DNA of 64,000 nt from Streptomyces sp. SJL17-4. Its GTDB lineage: Bacteria > Actinomycetota > Actinomycetes > Streptomycetales > Streptomycetaceae. Under the pieces are notes generated by a model. That model made no database searches, was not told where the DNA came from, and was given only the letters and a program-made list of their open reading frames with translations. The DNA lies in contig NZ_CP104578.1 of assembly GCF_036826855.1 (NCBI RefSeq), forward strand, positions 7,994,501 to 8,058,500. The letters run 5' to 3'. The position numbers were made by a program, and so were the translations under genes. Position 1 is the stretch's first letter. Each line of letters starts with the position of its first letter. Shown here in pieces: positions 1 through 8,460 of this stretch.

Positions 1-962
1 GTCGCGGCGACCCCGTGGCCCGTCAGGTCACCGACGGTGAGCAGCGCGTCCCCGTCGGGCAGGGCCAGCGCGTCGTACCAGTCGCCACCGATCAGACCGA
101 TGCTGGCGGCCGGGAGGTAGTGGGCGGCCACGTCGAGCGGGGCGGGGCCGTCGTGGGCGAAACGGAGCGAGCCGCGCCACGGTGGGAGCACCGCCTCCTG
201 GAGCTGGACGGCGACCCGTCGCTCGGTCTGCTCGATGTGGCGGCTGCGCTCCAGGCTGTCCCGGCTCTCCCGGACCGCCCGCTCGCTGCGCCGCAGTTCG
301 CTGACATCGCGGAGCACGGCCCACATCGAGGCGGTGCAGCCGTCGGCGTCGAGGACGGGCTCGCCCGTCATGTGCACGGTGCGCACGCAGCCGTCGGTCC
401 GCACGATCCGGAACTCGCCGTCGATCGGCTTTCCGTCGATCAGACAGTCCGTCACCATGCCCTGGAGGACGGGCTGGTCCTCGACGAAGACCATCGTGGG
501 CATCTCGTCCAGCGACATCGGGCCGCTCTCGCGCGTACGTCCGAAGATCTGGAACAGCTCTTCGGACCAGCTGACCTCGTCGGTCAGGAGGTTCCACTCG
601 GCGCTGCCGACGCGGGAGAGCAGGGAGCCGGTGCGCTGGGGGGCGATCTCGCCGTACGCGGTGCCGGGGGCGGTGGGTAGCGCGGTGTCGGGGACCGTCT
701 CCGTGGGTTCCTCGGTGCCGACCTGCTCCGGAACGCCCGCACGGAGCTGACCCAAGTGGGCGCCGAGGTCGTCGAGTTGGTGAACGGCCAGGTCGCACAG
801 GGCGCGCTGCCAGCGCTGCTGGGGGTCGTCGTCGTTCACCACGGCTTCCCGGCGCACGGCGACGAGCTCGCCGCGCAGGCGGCGGGTCTGTGAGATCAGC
901 GCGTCCACCGCGCCCGGCTCCGGCTGCTGGGCGGGGTGATCCGCGAACAGTGGGGACGGCAT
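1..962 (-). CDS. PAS-domain SpoIIE-type PP2C phosphatase, C-terminus outside window
   Basis: This frame runs off the left edge; 320 residues are visible. The ATG at 962 follows GGAG about 6 bases upstream. Residues 1-110 are a hydrophilic helical region, 112-222 form a PAS fold beginning AEWNLLTDEVSWSEELFQIFG, 222-250 look coiled-coil, and from about 252 a SpoIIE/PP2C domain begins with QLQEAVLPP. The metal-binding motif GGDWYD lies at 292-297 and VGDLTGHG at 310-317. Proteins of this layout dephosphorylate anti-anti-sigma factors in partner-switching pathways, the PAS domain sensing a signal. The catalytic C-terminal part is missing from the window, so activity cannot be judged. It is divergent from the gene starting near 1148. 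Confidence 0.9.
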   Translation of the reverse strand, partial: MPSPLFADHPAQQPEPGAVDALISQTRRLRGELVAVRREAVVNDDDPQQRWQRALCDLAVHQLDDLGAHLGQLRAGVPEQVGTEEPTETVPDTALPTAPGTAYGEIAPQRTGSLLSRVGSAEWNLLTDEVSWSEELFQIFGRTRESGPMSLDEMPTMVFVEDQPVLQGMVTDCLIDGKPIDGEFRIVRTDGCVRTVHMTGEPVLDADGCTASMWAVLRDVSELRRSERAVRESRDSLERSRHIEQTERRVAVQLQEAVLPPWRGSLRFAHDGPAPLDVAAHYLPAASIGLIGGDWYDALALPDGDALLTVGDLTGHGVAA

Positions 963-1147
963 GTCGTACTCCGATACAGGCGCGGCGCGGCCAGGCCAGG
1001 TGTGAAAGTGAGGCCCGTACAAGACTGTTGCACAGCCCGGGACGGCCCGTAAGAGCTTTGGCAACACTCGATCCGGTGGTGCTTCTGGCATATGTCAACG
1101 GCCCAGCGATTATCGGCCAGGGCACGACGGGTTACGGTGCGGGGGTG

Positions 1148-2422
1148 GTGAACGACGACGGAATCGGCACGGTGGGCACGGGCACGGCGGTCACGGGCGG
1201 GGCGGCCACGGGAACGCGAACGGGCACGACGGGAGTCCCTGGGACCGTAGTTACAGGTGTTGCGCATGGGACTCGTACGAGTGTGCCGGGGGTGACGGAA
1301 GGGGCGTTCCCGACCGCGTCGGACACCGCGCGTACGGGCCCCGGCACAACGGCGGCCGCCGCCAGCGGCACCGCCTTTCTGCTCGCCGCGGCGCCCGCCG
1401 GGCGCGGGCGCGCCATGGACGCCGCGTCCGTGCTGCCGGCCCTCGCCGCCGTGCCGCCCGGCGTCCTCACCGGAACCAGCACCGCCACGCTCGTCGAACT
1501 CGCCGATCCGCTCGACCCGCAGACCGTCCTCACCCGCCTGCGCGCCGCCGCGGCGAGCCCGGGCCCGCTCGTGCTCTGCCTCGCGGGGCAGCTCCATCTC
1601 GACCGCCGGCAGCAGCTGCCCCACCTCGCCCTCGCCCGCACCACCCCGGCGACCCTCCGCTACACGGCGCTGCCCTGGCACTGGCTCGCCGTCGAACTCG
1701 CCGCCCGCGCCCCCGGCACCACGACCGTCGTCGCGGACCTCGCGGCGGACCCCGCCGTATGGGAACGCCTCACCACCACACCGGACTTCCTGCACCTGGG
1801 ACCGGGGCCGACCCTCTACGGCAGCGTGACGCCCGCCCCGCGCAGGGGCGAGCCGCTCGCCCCCGCCTATCTGCGGTCCTGGGCGGAACTCTGGCGCTCC
1901 GGTGCCCGCCTCCCGTACGCCACGCTCCACGCGGAGTCCGCCGCGCAGGCGGCCGGGGCCGTGCCGGAGTCGTTCCTCCTGGCACCCGCTCCCGCTCCCG
2001 TGCCGGTCGTGGAGCAGGACCCGCACCCCGCGATCCTGGCCGCCGCGACGGCCGGACGGCACGGCGAGGCGGCGGCGGTGGCCGCGGCCTGGGAGCGCGA
2101 GGCCCTGCGCCGCCACGGGCCGCGGTCCGCGGAGGCCGTCCACTGGACGGAGGTACGGGCCGACCTCGCCCGCCTCGCCGGTGAACCCGCCCGCAGCTGC
2201 GAACTGTGGCTCTCCGCCGCCGAAGCCCGGCTGGGGCTGGGACAGCGCACGGACGACCCCGACGTCGAAGGGGCCGTGGACCGGGCTCACCACCAGTGGG
2301 AACGGATCGGCGACCGGGCGAGGGCCCGCGCCCTCGGCCCCCTGCTCATCGGCATGCGGCAGCGGGTCCCGGGCCGCCGGCCCGGAGCCCTGGCCGCCCT
2401 GACGCGACGCATGGCGGACTGA
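1148..2422 (+). CDS. unknown actinomycete protein with Thr/Gly-rich N-terminus
   Basis: I do not recognise a family. The coding frame is clear from G/C third positions. The first 60 residues are low complexity, rich in Thr, Gly and Val, and show no export signal. Residues 80-300 alternate short hydrophobic and Ala/Pro-rich stretches containing LVLCLAGQLHLD and LHLGPGPTLYGSVTPAP. The last 140 residues are helical and Trp/Arg-rich (HWTEVRADLARLAGEPARSCELWLSAAEARL), resembling TPR-type helices. Adjacent GTG codons at 1145 and 1148 are the likely starts; neither has a strong ribosome site, and GTG 1283 is a shorter option. A strong hairpin follows the stop. Confidence 0.75.
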   Translation: MNDDGIGTVGTGTAVTGGAATGTRTGTTGVPGTVVTGVAHGTRTSVPGVTEGAFPTASDTARTGPGTTAAAASGTAFLLAAAPAGRGRAMDAASVLPALAAVPPGVLTGTSTATLVELADPLDPQTVLTRLRAAAASPGPLVLCLAGQLHLDRRQQLPHLALARTTPATLRYTALPWHWLAVELAARAPGTTTVVADLAADPAVWERLTTTPDFLHLGPGPTLYGSVTPAPRRGEPLAPAYLRSWAELWRSGARLPYATLHAESAAQAAGAVPESFLLAPAPAPVPVVEQDPHPAILAAATAGRHGEAAAVAAAWEREALRRHGPRSAEAVHWTEVRADLARLAGEPARSCELWLSAAEARLGLGQRTDDPDVEGAVDRAHHQWERIGDRARARALGPLLIGMRQRVPGRRPGALAALTRRMAD

Positions 2423-2450
2423 GCCGGCTCCGGGAGCCCGGAGCCGGCTC
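2421..2450 (+). terminator. intrinsic terminator-like hairpin
   Basis: Two 14-base arms (2421-2434 and 2437-2450) are perfect inverted repeats separated by AG. The hairpin overlaps the stop codon of the upstream gene. There is no T-tract, as is usual for Streptomyces terminators. Confidence 0.65.
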
Positions 2451-2484
2451 CGCCGGTGGTGCGTAGCCTCGCGGGCAGCGAGAA

Positions 2485-2512
2485 GCCCCCGCCGACCGTG
2501 GCCGACGGGGGC
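2485..2512. terminator. short convergent-gene hairpin
   Basis: GCCCCCG at 2485-2491 pairs with CGGGGGC at 2506-2512 around a 14-base loop, just past the minus-strand stop at 2519. It probably serves that gene, but the stem is short. Confidence 0.35.
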
Positions 2513-2518
2513 GATCAC

Positions 2519-3187
2519 CTAGTGGTCGAGGCCGCTCCCGCCCGAGGTGGGGAGGACGACCCGGACGCCGAACTCGTAGGTGCCGGTCGCCTGCGCGATG
2601 CCGATGAACAGCAGGGCGAAGTGTTCCTGGCCCCGCGCCGTCGCGATCCCGCCCAGGTCGAGCAGCGCGTCGTCGGCCCAGCCGAGGTCGCCGAGCAGAC
2701 CGCGCACCACCTTCTTCGCCTCCGCGTCCTCGCCCGAGAGGAACACCGTGGACGGACCCTCCAGGGAGTCCGGCGCGATCATCACCTTCCGGTCGATCGT
2801 GCAGAGCGTCTTCACCACCCGCGTCTCCGGGAACGCCCGCTGGATCTCCTCGCCCAGGCTGACGCCCGGATGCGAGAGCGATCCGTCCTCCAGGAAACCG
2901 ACCCCGACGTCAAGAACGACCTTCCCGGCGAGGGCCTCCGCGCCGATCGTGTGCAGCAGCGCCACGGAGGCCGTGCCCGGGGTGGCGTTCACCAACACCT
3001 CGGCGTGCGCCGCCGCTCCCGCCGAGCTGTCGACCCGTGATCCCGACGCGGTGAGTTCCTTCAGCTCCGCGAGCAGCTCCGGGTCGTCCGGCCGACGTGA
3101 TCCGACGACCACGTCGTGGCCGGCCCGCGCCCACGCCGACGCGAGTGCCTGTCCTACGTTTCCCGTACCGAGAATTCCGATTCGCAT
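2519..3187 (-). CDS. NADPH-dependent F420 reductase-like NAD(P)-binding protein
   Basis: The 222-residue protein starts MRIGILGTGNVGQALASAWARAGHDV, a textbook Rossmann GxGxxG loop, followed by VVVGSRRPDD, where the basic residues after the second strand fit NADP(H) preference. Later blocks such as LVNATPGTAS, VVLDVGVGF and VVKTLCTIDRKVM match the NADP oxidoreductase coenzyme-F420-dependent (F420_oxidored) superfamily. The real substrate of many actinobacterial members is unknown, and F420 use cannot be read from sequence. ATG codons at 3196 and 3193 are also in frame; 3187 is chosen because the Rossmann strand starts at once and AGGA lies about 8 bases upstream. The gene is divergent from the GNAT gene at 3308. 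Confidence 0.85.
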   Translation of the reverse strand: MRIGILGTGNVGQALASAWARAGHDVVVGSRRPDDPELLAELKELTASGSRVDSSAGAAAHAEVLVNATPGTASVALLHTIGAEALAGKVVLDVGVGFLEDGSLSHPGVSLGEEIQRAFPETRVVKTLCTIDRKVMIAPDSLEGPSTVFLSGEDAEAKKVVRGLLGDLGWADDALLDLGGIATARGQEHFALLFIGIAQATGTYEFGVRVVLPTSGGSGLDH

Positions 3188-3307
3188 GAGCATCATCCTG
3201 GCGCCGCCGACCCCACCGGCACGTCGGCCCGTGGACCGTACCTGTGTACGCCCCTCGTCCTAGGCCGGATGACCGGCGACCCGGGTGGGGCTGAGATGAT
3301 CGGAGAT

Positions 3308-3817
3308 ATGCCCACCTCTCCGGCCTCAGCCCCTGCACCGGGCACCGCTCCCCTCGCCACCGAGCGGCTCCGGCTGCGCCCCGTACGCGCCGCCGACGTG
3401 CCGGCGATCACCCGGCTCTGGACGGACCCCGAGGTCAGGCGGCATCTGGGCGGGCCGGTCACCGAGCAGGTCGTACGGATCCGGCAGCGGCGCGTCGTCG
3501 GGGCGCCCGGCGTGTACGCGGTCGTGCGGGCGGTCGACGAGGTGCTGCTCGGGCTCGTGACGGTGGAGCCCGGGGCGCGGGAGGGGGAGACGGAGGTCTC
3601 GTACCAGTTCCTGCCCGAACACTGGGGACACGGTTACGCGCGCGAGGCCGTCGCCGCCGTCGTCGAGGCCACGCTTCTCGACACCCCCACCGTGGTCGCA
3701 CTGACCCAGGAGGCGAACCGGCGCTCCCGGCGGCTCCTGGAGGCCGTCGGCATGACCCACGTCTCCTCGTTCGTCGAGTACGACGCCCACCAGGTCCTCT
3801 ACCGGCGCAGCCGCTGA
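3308..3817 (+). CDS. GNAT family N-acetyltransferase
   Basis: A 169-residue single-domain acetyltransferase of the RimJ/RimL type. After a short Pro/Ala leader come TERLRLRPVRAADVPAITRLWTDPEVRRHLGG, then the acetyl-CoA region around EHWGHGYAREAVAAVV (RimJ/RimL-like GxGYAxEA) and the C-terminal NRRSRRLLEAVGM block seen in N-terminal or antibiotic acetyltransferases. The substrate cannot be assigned. The start is placed at ATG 3308, with GGAG 2-3 bases upstream; an in-frame ATG at 3296 has a GGGG stretch at better spacing and would add four residues. It ends 20 bases before the convergent YdeI-like gene. Confidence 0.88.
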   Translation: MPTSPASAPAPGTAPLATERLRLRPVRAADVPAITRLWTDPEVRRHLGGPVTEQVVRIRQRRVVGAPGVYAVVRAVDEVLLGLVTVEPGAREGETEVSYQFLPEHWGHGYAREAVAAVVEATLLDTPTVVALTQEANRRSRRLLEAVGMTHVSSFVEYDAHQVLYRRSR

Positions 3818-3836
3818 CCCCGGCGGCTCCAGGGGC

Positions 3837-4415
3837 TCACCCGACCTTCTCGCCGGCCGCCAGCTTCGCCATCATCCGCTCAAGCCGCTGCGCCCGGCCC
3901 TTCTCCGTGCGGGCCTGCCAGAGCCGCATGATCACCAGATACTGGTCGGTCTTCCCGAGCCCCTCGTAGAACGCCCGTGCCCCCGCGTCGGCCGCCAGCG
4001 CCGCCGCGAGGTCGTCGGGTACGGTCGCCTCCGCCTGCGACGGGTACGCGGACTCCCACCGACCGTCCGCCTGCGCGGCCCTCACCTCGGCCAGGCCGGG
4101 CTCACGCATCCGGCCCGCCGAGGTGAGCGCCGCGACCTTGCGGACGTTGACCTGCGACCAGAGGCTCCGGGACCGCCGCGGAGTGTACTTCTGGAAGTAG
4201 TAGGCCCCGTCCCCGCCCTTGCGCTGTCCGTCGATCCAGCCGAAGCACAGCATGCAGTCGAGGATCTCCGGATTCGTCAGCGACTCGCCCCCCTTGCCCT
4301 TCTTGGCGATCCGCAGCCAGACCCCGGGCCGGTCGGCATGGTGGCTCTCCAGCCACGCCTCCAGCTCCGCGGCCTTCGTGACGGTCATCAGCTCAAGTCC
4401 CTCGTACTGCTCCAC
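3837..4415 (-). CDS. YdeI/OmpD-associated family protein
   Basis: 192 residues with the family blocks LEAWLESHHADRPGVWLRIAKK, LDCMLCFGWIDGQRK and the sequence around RRSRSLWSQVN, ending with a helical LWQARTEKGRAQRLE region typical of the YdeI-like or bacteriocin-protection proteins. These are small soluble proteins without an established biochemical activity; some are linked to stress or antimicrobial-peptide tolerance. The ATG at 4415 is taken as start; an internal ATG ten codons downstream is also possible. It is divergent from the LacI regulator gene and has no evident operon partner. Confidence 0.85.
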   Translation of the reverse strand: MEQYEGLELMTVTKAAELEAWLESHHADRPGVWLRIAKKGKGGESLTNPEILDCMLCFGWIDGQRKGGDGAYYFQKYTPRRSRSLWSQVNVRKVAALTSAGRMREPGLAEVRAAQADGRWESAYPSQAEATVPDDLAAALAADAGARAFYEGLGKTDQYLVIMRLWQARTEKGRAQRLERMMAKLAAGEKVG

Positions 4416-4493
4416 CGGACCCGTCCCCCTGCTGTCGTCGGTCTTCGTCGCTCGGTGCCACGGAACCCGTCCGCAGCACTCGTGACCAAGATA

Positions 4494-4523
4494 TTGACAT
4501 CGACGGGAGGCCGGTCGTAACTT
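4494..4523 (+). promoter_or_regulatory. housekeeping sigma promoter of the LacI regulator gene
   Basis: TTGACA at 4494-4499 is followed after 18 bases by TAACTT at 4518-4523, a good match to the vegetative (HrdB-type) -35/-10 pattern. The predicted start of transcription lies just before the palindrome at 4540. Confidence 0.55.
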
Positions 4524-4539
4524 GCCAGCAACGTTGAAC

Positions 4540-4564
4540 TAACGCGCGTTATTAAAGCGCGTAA
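4540..4564 (+). promoter_or_regulatory. LacI-type operator, palindrome plus half-repeat
   Basis: TAACGCGCGTTA (4540-4551) is a perfect 12-base palindrome with the central CG typical of LacI/GalR operators. A degenerate copy, TTAAAGCGCGTAA (4552-4564), follows at once. The pair sits between the predicted promoter and the GTG at 4578, where a bound regulator would block elongation or initiation. I infer autoregulation. Confidence 0.65.
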
Positions 4565-4577
4565 CCCGGAGGATCCC

Positions 4578-5594
4578 GTGGCAGCCCACAGCGCTCGCAA
4601 CATCACCATGAGTGATGTGGCCCGTCATGCGGGCGTGTCGCGCACCACCGTCTCGTTCGTCCTCAACGACCGCCCCGGCGCGGCCATCCCGGACGCGACG
4701 CGGCAGCGGATCCTGGCCGCGATCGACGAGCTCGGCTACCGGCCGAACGCCGGCGCCCGGGCACTCGCCGCCAAACGCAGCGAGTGGTACGGGCTGATCA
4801 CCGAGATCGTCACCGCACCCTTCGCCGTCGACGTCATCAAGGGCGCCCAGGACCGCGCCTGGCTCGACCGCAAGTTCCTGCTGATCGCCGCGAGCGAGGG
4901 CGACGCGGCCCAGGAGGCCGCCGCTCTCGACAAACTCCTCGAACAGCGGGTCGAAGGACTGCTCTACGCCACGACCTGGCACCGGGCGGTCACCCTCCCC
5001 AGGGCGGCCCGAGAGGTCCCCACCGTCCTGGTCAACTGCTACGACGCCGAGGGCGAACTGCCCTCCGTCGTCCCCGACGAGGTCGCCGGCGGTCACCGCG
5101 CCGCCCGCCACCTCGTGGAGGCCGGGCACGAGCGCATCGGGTTCATCAATCTCGACCCGGACATCCCGGCCGCCCTCGGCCGACGCGAGGGATACGAGCG
5201 GGCCCTGCGTGAGGCGGGCCTTCCGTCGGATCCGTCGCTGGTCGTCTCCGGCCACGCGACGGCCGACGGCGGCTACAGCGCCGCCTGCGCACTGCTCGAC
5301 CGCGCCGACCGGCCGACCGCGCTCTTCTGCGGCAACGACCGGATGGCGATGGGCGCGTACGACGCCATCAAGGAACGTGGGCTGCGGATTCCCGACGACG
5401 TGGCCGTGGTGGGCTACGACAACCAGGAACTCATCGCCGCCTATCTGCGGCCCAAACTGACCACGCTCGCCCTGCCGTTCGAGGCGATGGGCGCCAAGGG
5501 CGTGGACATGCTGGCCGCTCTCGCAGCGGGGCAGCCGCTCGACACCCGCAGGGTGACGGTCGACTGCCCGCTGCTCGAACGCTCGTCGGTCTGA
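4578..5594 (+). CDS. LacI family transcriptional regulator of the fructan locus
   Basis: 338 residues. The helix-turn-helix is at residues 10-35 ([20 protein letters not shown]), followed by the hinge helix containing [16 protein letters not shown] and a periplasmic-binding-protein-like sensor domain with [38 protein letters not shown] at 4578 has GGAGG five bases upstream. Directly downstream lie the importer, two GH32 enzymes and a sugar kinase, so the effector is probably a fructo-oligosaccharide or a phosphorylated fructose; this is inferred from context. The palindrome before the gene is its likely binding site, and no second copy was noticed upstream of the importer genes. Confidence 0.9.
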   Translation: MAAHSARNITMSDVARHAGVSRTTVSFVLNDRPGAAIPDATRQRILAAIDELGYRPNAGARALAAKRSEWYGLITEIVTAPFAVDVIKGAQDRAWLDRKFLLIAASEGDAAQEAAALDKLLEQRVEGLLYATTWHRAVTLPRAAREVPTVLVNCYDAEGELPSVVPDEVAGGHRAARHLVEAGHERIGFINLDPDIPAALGRREGYERALREAGLPSDPSLVVSGHATADGGYSAACALLDRADRPTALFCGNDRMAMGAYDAIKERGLRIPDDVAVVGYDNQELIAAYLRPKLTTLALPFEAMGAKGVDMLAALAAGQPLDTRRVTVDCPLLERSSV

Positions 5595-5668
5595 CCGCGA
5601 ATCAGCTCCGTCGAGTCTTCTCCACCCGTCTTCGTCAGGTGTGTTGAAGAGAGGAAAGAGCCACCATT

Positions 5669-7402
5669 ATGACACCCTCCCCCGTCCGCGGCCGATCCCC
5701 GCGGCGGCTCCGCCCCGCGCTGCTCGCGGGCGCCACGGCGGCCGTGCTGCTCCTGACCGGCTGCTCCGGCGGCGCGGGAGCGGGCGGCGCCGGAGACACC
5801 TCCGGCGACCAGCTCCTCACCGTGCCGCGCGAGGACATGGGCACCTTCACGCGGAACTTCAACCCGTTCTCGCCGAAGGCCGCCCCCATGACCAAGGAAG
5901 CGGTCTACGAACCGCTCATGATCCACAACCCGGCCGACGGCGCCGACACGCCGTGGCTCGCCACCGCATGGACCCAGGCCCCCGACGGGAGGTCCCTGAC
6001 CTTCACCCTCCGCGAGGGCGTGACGTGGTCCGACGGCGAGCCCTTCGGCGCCGAGGACGTCGTCCACACCTTCGAGCTGCGGAAGAAGCTCCTCGGCGGC
6101 TTCGAGTACGTGGACCGGGTCACCGCCGACACCGCGGCGAAGGGCGCCACCGCGAAGGGCACCACCGCGAAGAGCACCCCGCAGAAGGTCACCTTCCACT
6201 TCAACAAGCCCTTCTCGCCCTCGCTCTACGAGATCGGCGGGCACTTCATCGTCCCGAAGCACATCTGGTCGAAGATCGCCGACCCCGCCAAGGACACCAA
6301 CGCCACCCCCGTCGGCACCGGCCCGTACACGAAGGTCGACAAGTTCCGAAGCCAGTCGTACGAGCTCCGCCGGAACCCCTCGTACTGGCAGCCGGGCAAG
6401 CAGCGGATCGCCGGCATACGGATGCTCGCCTTCTCCGGCAACGACAGCGCCAACCTCGCCCTCACCAACGGGGAGGCCGACTGGACCCAGGCGTTCGTCC
6501 CCGACATCGAGAAGTCCTTCGTCGCACGGAACCCGAAGACCAACCACTACTGGTTCCCCACCACCGGCGCGATGATCAACTGGCAGCTCAACACGGCCAA
6601 GGCGCCCTTCGACGACCCCGCCCTGCGCAAGGCGCTCAGCCGGGCCGTCGACCGCGCCAAGATCGCCAAGGTCGCCATGAACGGGTACAGCACCCCCGCC
6701 GACTGCACCGGTCTGTCGAACGCCTACGACACCTGGCGCGACAAGACCGTCGCCGCCTCCTGCGACTGGACCAGGTACAGCACGTCGGACGCCGCCCGGG
6801 CACTCGACGCCGCGGGGTACAAGCGCGGCGCCGACGGCAGGCGCACCCAGAAGAACGGCAAGCCGCTCACCCTCGACATCTCCGTCGGCTCGGCGTCCTC
6901 CGACTGGATCTCCGTCGCCAACATCATCAAGCAGAACCTCGCCGAGGTCGGCGTCACCGCCACCGTGAAGTCCCCGGACTGGTCCGCCGTCGTCTCCTCG
7001 TACGAGACGGGCACCTTCGACAGCGGCATCGTGTGGAGCAACAACGGCGCCACACCGTACGAGTTCTACCGCGGCGCCATGGCCACCACCCAGGTCAAGC
7101 CCGTCGGCACCAAGGCCACCGAGAACTACCACCGCTTCGGCGACCCGAAGGCCGACAGGCTCATCGACGCCCTCGCCGCCACCACCGACCCGAAGATCCA
7201 GCGGGCGAGGGCGAGCGAGCTGCAGAAGCTGTTCGCCGCCGACGCCCCCGTCGTGCCCCTCTTCCCCGGACCCGAGTGGGGCGCGTACTCCGACGCCCGC
7301 TTCACCGGCTGGCCGACGAAGGACGAGCCGTACGCGACGCTGTCCAACCGCTCCGTGACCACGGTCCTGGTCCTCACCTCCCTCCGGCCCGTCAAGGGCT
7401 AG
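5669..7402 (+). CDS. ABC transporter substrate-binding lipoprotein, family 5
   Basis: 577 residues. A lipoprotein signal ends in the lipobox LLTGC with the lipidated cysteine at residue 32. The mature protein is a family 5 (SBP_bac_5, peptide/nickel/oligosaccharide type) binding protein: FTRNFNPFSPKA, AVYEPLMIHN, TPWLATAWTQAPDGRSLTFTLREGVTWSDGEPFGAEDVVHTF and TGPYTKVDKF are characteristic. It captures the ligand outside the membrane for the permease pair that follows. Family members carry peptides, but also cellobiose, chito-oligosaccharides and others; the GH32 enzymes and fructokinase downstream suggest fructo-oligosaccharides here. The 65-base gap to the permease holds a strong hairpin. 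Confidence 0.92.
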   Translation: MTPSPVRGRSPRRLRPALLAGATAAVLLLTGCSGGAGAGGAGDTSGDQLLTVPREDMGTFTRNFNPFSPKAAPMTKEAVYEPLMIHNPADGADTPWLATAWTQAPDGRSLTFTLREGVTWSDGEPFGAEDVVHTFELRKKLLGGFEYVDRVTADTAAKGATAKGTTAKSTPQKVTFHFNKPFSPSLYEIGGHFIVPKHIWSKIADPAKDTNATPVGTGPYTKVDKFRSQSYELRRNPSYWQPGKQRIAGIRMLAFSGNDSANLALTNGEADWTQAFVPDIEKSFVARNPKTNHYWFPTTGAMINWQLNTAKAPFDDPALRKALSRAVDRAKIAKVAMNGYSTPADCTGLSNAYDTWRDKTVAASCDWTRYSTSDAARALDAAGYKRGADGRRTQKNGKPLTLDISVGSASSDWISVANIIKQNLAEVGVTATVKSPDWSAVVSSYETGTFDSGIVWSNNGATPYEFYRGAMATTQVKPVGTKATENYHRFGDPKADRLIDALAATTDPKIQRARASELQKLFAADAPVVPLFPGPEWGAYSDARFTGWPTKDEPYATLSNRSVTTVLVLTSLRPVKG

Positions 7403-7413
7403 TCCCGCAGAGA

Positions 7414-7441
7414 GGCCCCGGCGGCACGCGCCGCCGGGGCC
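7414..7441 (+). terminator. intercistronic hairpin between binding protein and permease
   Basis: A perfect 12-base stem (7414-7425 with 7430-7441) closes on the loop ACGC. Lying inside an operon after the binding-protein gene, it probably protects that mRNA segment or partly terminates, giving more binding protein than permease. Confidence 0.6.
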
Positions 7442-7467
7442 CGTCCCCCCCGACAGGGAGCAGTGCA

Positions 7468-8445
7468 GTGCGTCTCGTCCTGCGCAACCTGGGGTTCTAC
7501 CTGATCGCCTTCTGGGCCTCCGTCACCCTCAATTTCCTGCTGCCGCGCTTCATGCCCGGAGACCCCGTCTCCCGGATGTTCGCCCAGGCCCAGGGGACGA
7601 TGCAGCCCGATCAGATCGCCCAGTTGCAGAAACTCTTCGGTCTCGACGACCGGCCGCTGCCGCGGCAGTACGTCGACTACCTCCACAGCGTCGCCACCGG
7701 CGACCTCGGCATCTCCATCTCCCGCTTCCCGACTCCCGTCTCCGAGGTCATCGGCTCCCAGATCGGCTGGACGCTGCTCCTCGGCCTCACCGCCCTGATC
7801 GTCGCCGCCCTCGTCGGCAACCTGCTCGGCGTCCTCGCCGCCTGGCGCAGGGGCGGGATCCTCGACTCCGCGCTCCCGCCGCTGCTGATCTTCGTCGGCT
7901 CGTTCCCGTACTTCTGGCTGGCCATGGGCGCGCTCTACCTCTTCGGCGTCACCCTCGGCTGGTTCCCGCTGAGGCACGCGTACGACGTCGGCCTCGAACC
8001 CGGCTTCGACGCCGCGTTCCTGAGCGACGTCGCCACCCATCTCGTCCTGCCGGCCACCACCATCGTGCTCGTCTCCATCGGCGGCTGGATGCTCGGCATG
8101 CGGAACACGATGATCGCCACCGCCGCCGAGGACTACATCACCATGGCCGAGGCGAAGGGCCTCAGCCCCGCCCGGATCATGTTCCGGTACGCCGCCCGCA
8201 ACGCGCTCCTGCCGTCCGTCACCAACTTCGGCATGGCCCTGGGCTTCATGGTCGGCGGCGCCCTCCTCACCGAGGTCGTCTTCGCCTACCCCGGCATCGG
8301 CTACCAGCTCCTCGCCTCCGTCCAGGCCCTCGACTACCCGCTGATGCAGGGCATCTTCCTCACCATCACGGCGGCGGTCCTGCTCGCCAACTTCGTCGTC
8401 GACCTCATCCACGTCCGGCTCGACCCACGCGTCCGCGTCCGCTGA
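7468..8445 (+). CDS. ABC transporter permease, DppB/OppB type
   Basis: 325 residues starting at GTG 7468, where GGGAG lies seven bases upstream. The N-terminal membrane helix FYLIAFWASVTLNFLLPRFMPGDP is the family signature of the first permease of Opp/Dpp systems, and about six membrane spans follow. The cytoplasmic coupling loop reads YITMAEAKGLSPARIMFRYAARNALLP, the EAA-type motif that contacts the ATPase. It forms the translocation channel with the next gene product. The stop is 15 bases before the second permease gene, with GAGGAGG in the gap. Confidence 0.92.
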   Translation: MRLVLRNLGFYLIAFWASVTLNFLLPRFMPGDPVSRMFAQAQGTMQPDQIAQLQKLFGLDDRPLPRQYVDYLHSVATGDLGISISRFPTPVSEVIGSQIGWTLLLGLTALIVAALVGNLLGVLAAWRRGGILDSALPPLLIFVGSFPYFWLAMGALYLFGVTLGWFPLRHAYDVGLEPGFDAAFLSDVATHLVLPATTIVLVSIGGWMLGMRNTMIATAAEDYITMAEAKGLSPARIMFRYAARNALLPSVTNFGMALGFMVGGALLTEVVFAYPGIGYQLLASVQALDYPLMQGIFLTITAAVLLANFVVDLIHVRLDPRVRVR

Positions 8446-8460
8446 GGAGGGACCACCGCC

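Noticed and set aside
896..2518. Long minus-strand frame opposite the unknown gene at 1148
   Set aside because: Gly/Arg-rich with no recognisable domain. The plus-strand frame has the correct third-position bias.
4400..4600. Second LacI operator pair for the importer
   Set aside because: I searched upstream of 5669, 7468 and 13024 for TAACGCGCGTTA and found no further copy.
5641..8445. Open frame of 934 codons on the plus strand spanning binding protein and permease
   Set aside because: Its first 600 codons are out of frame with the binding protein. Only the segment from GTG 7468 is a real gene, and the frame is open merely because stops are rare at high GC.
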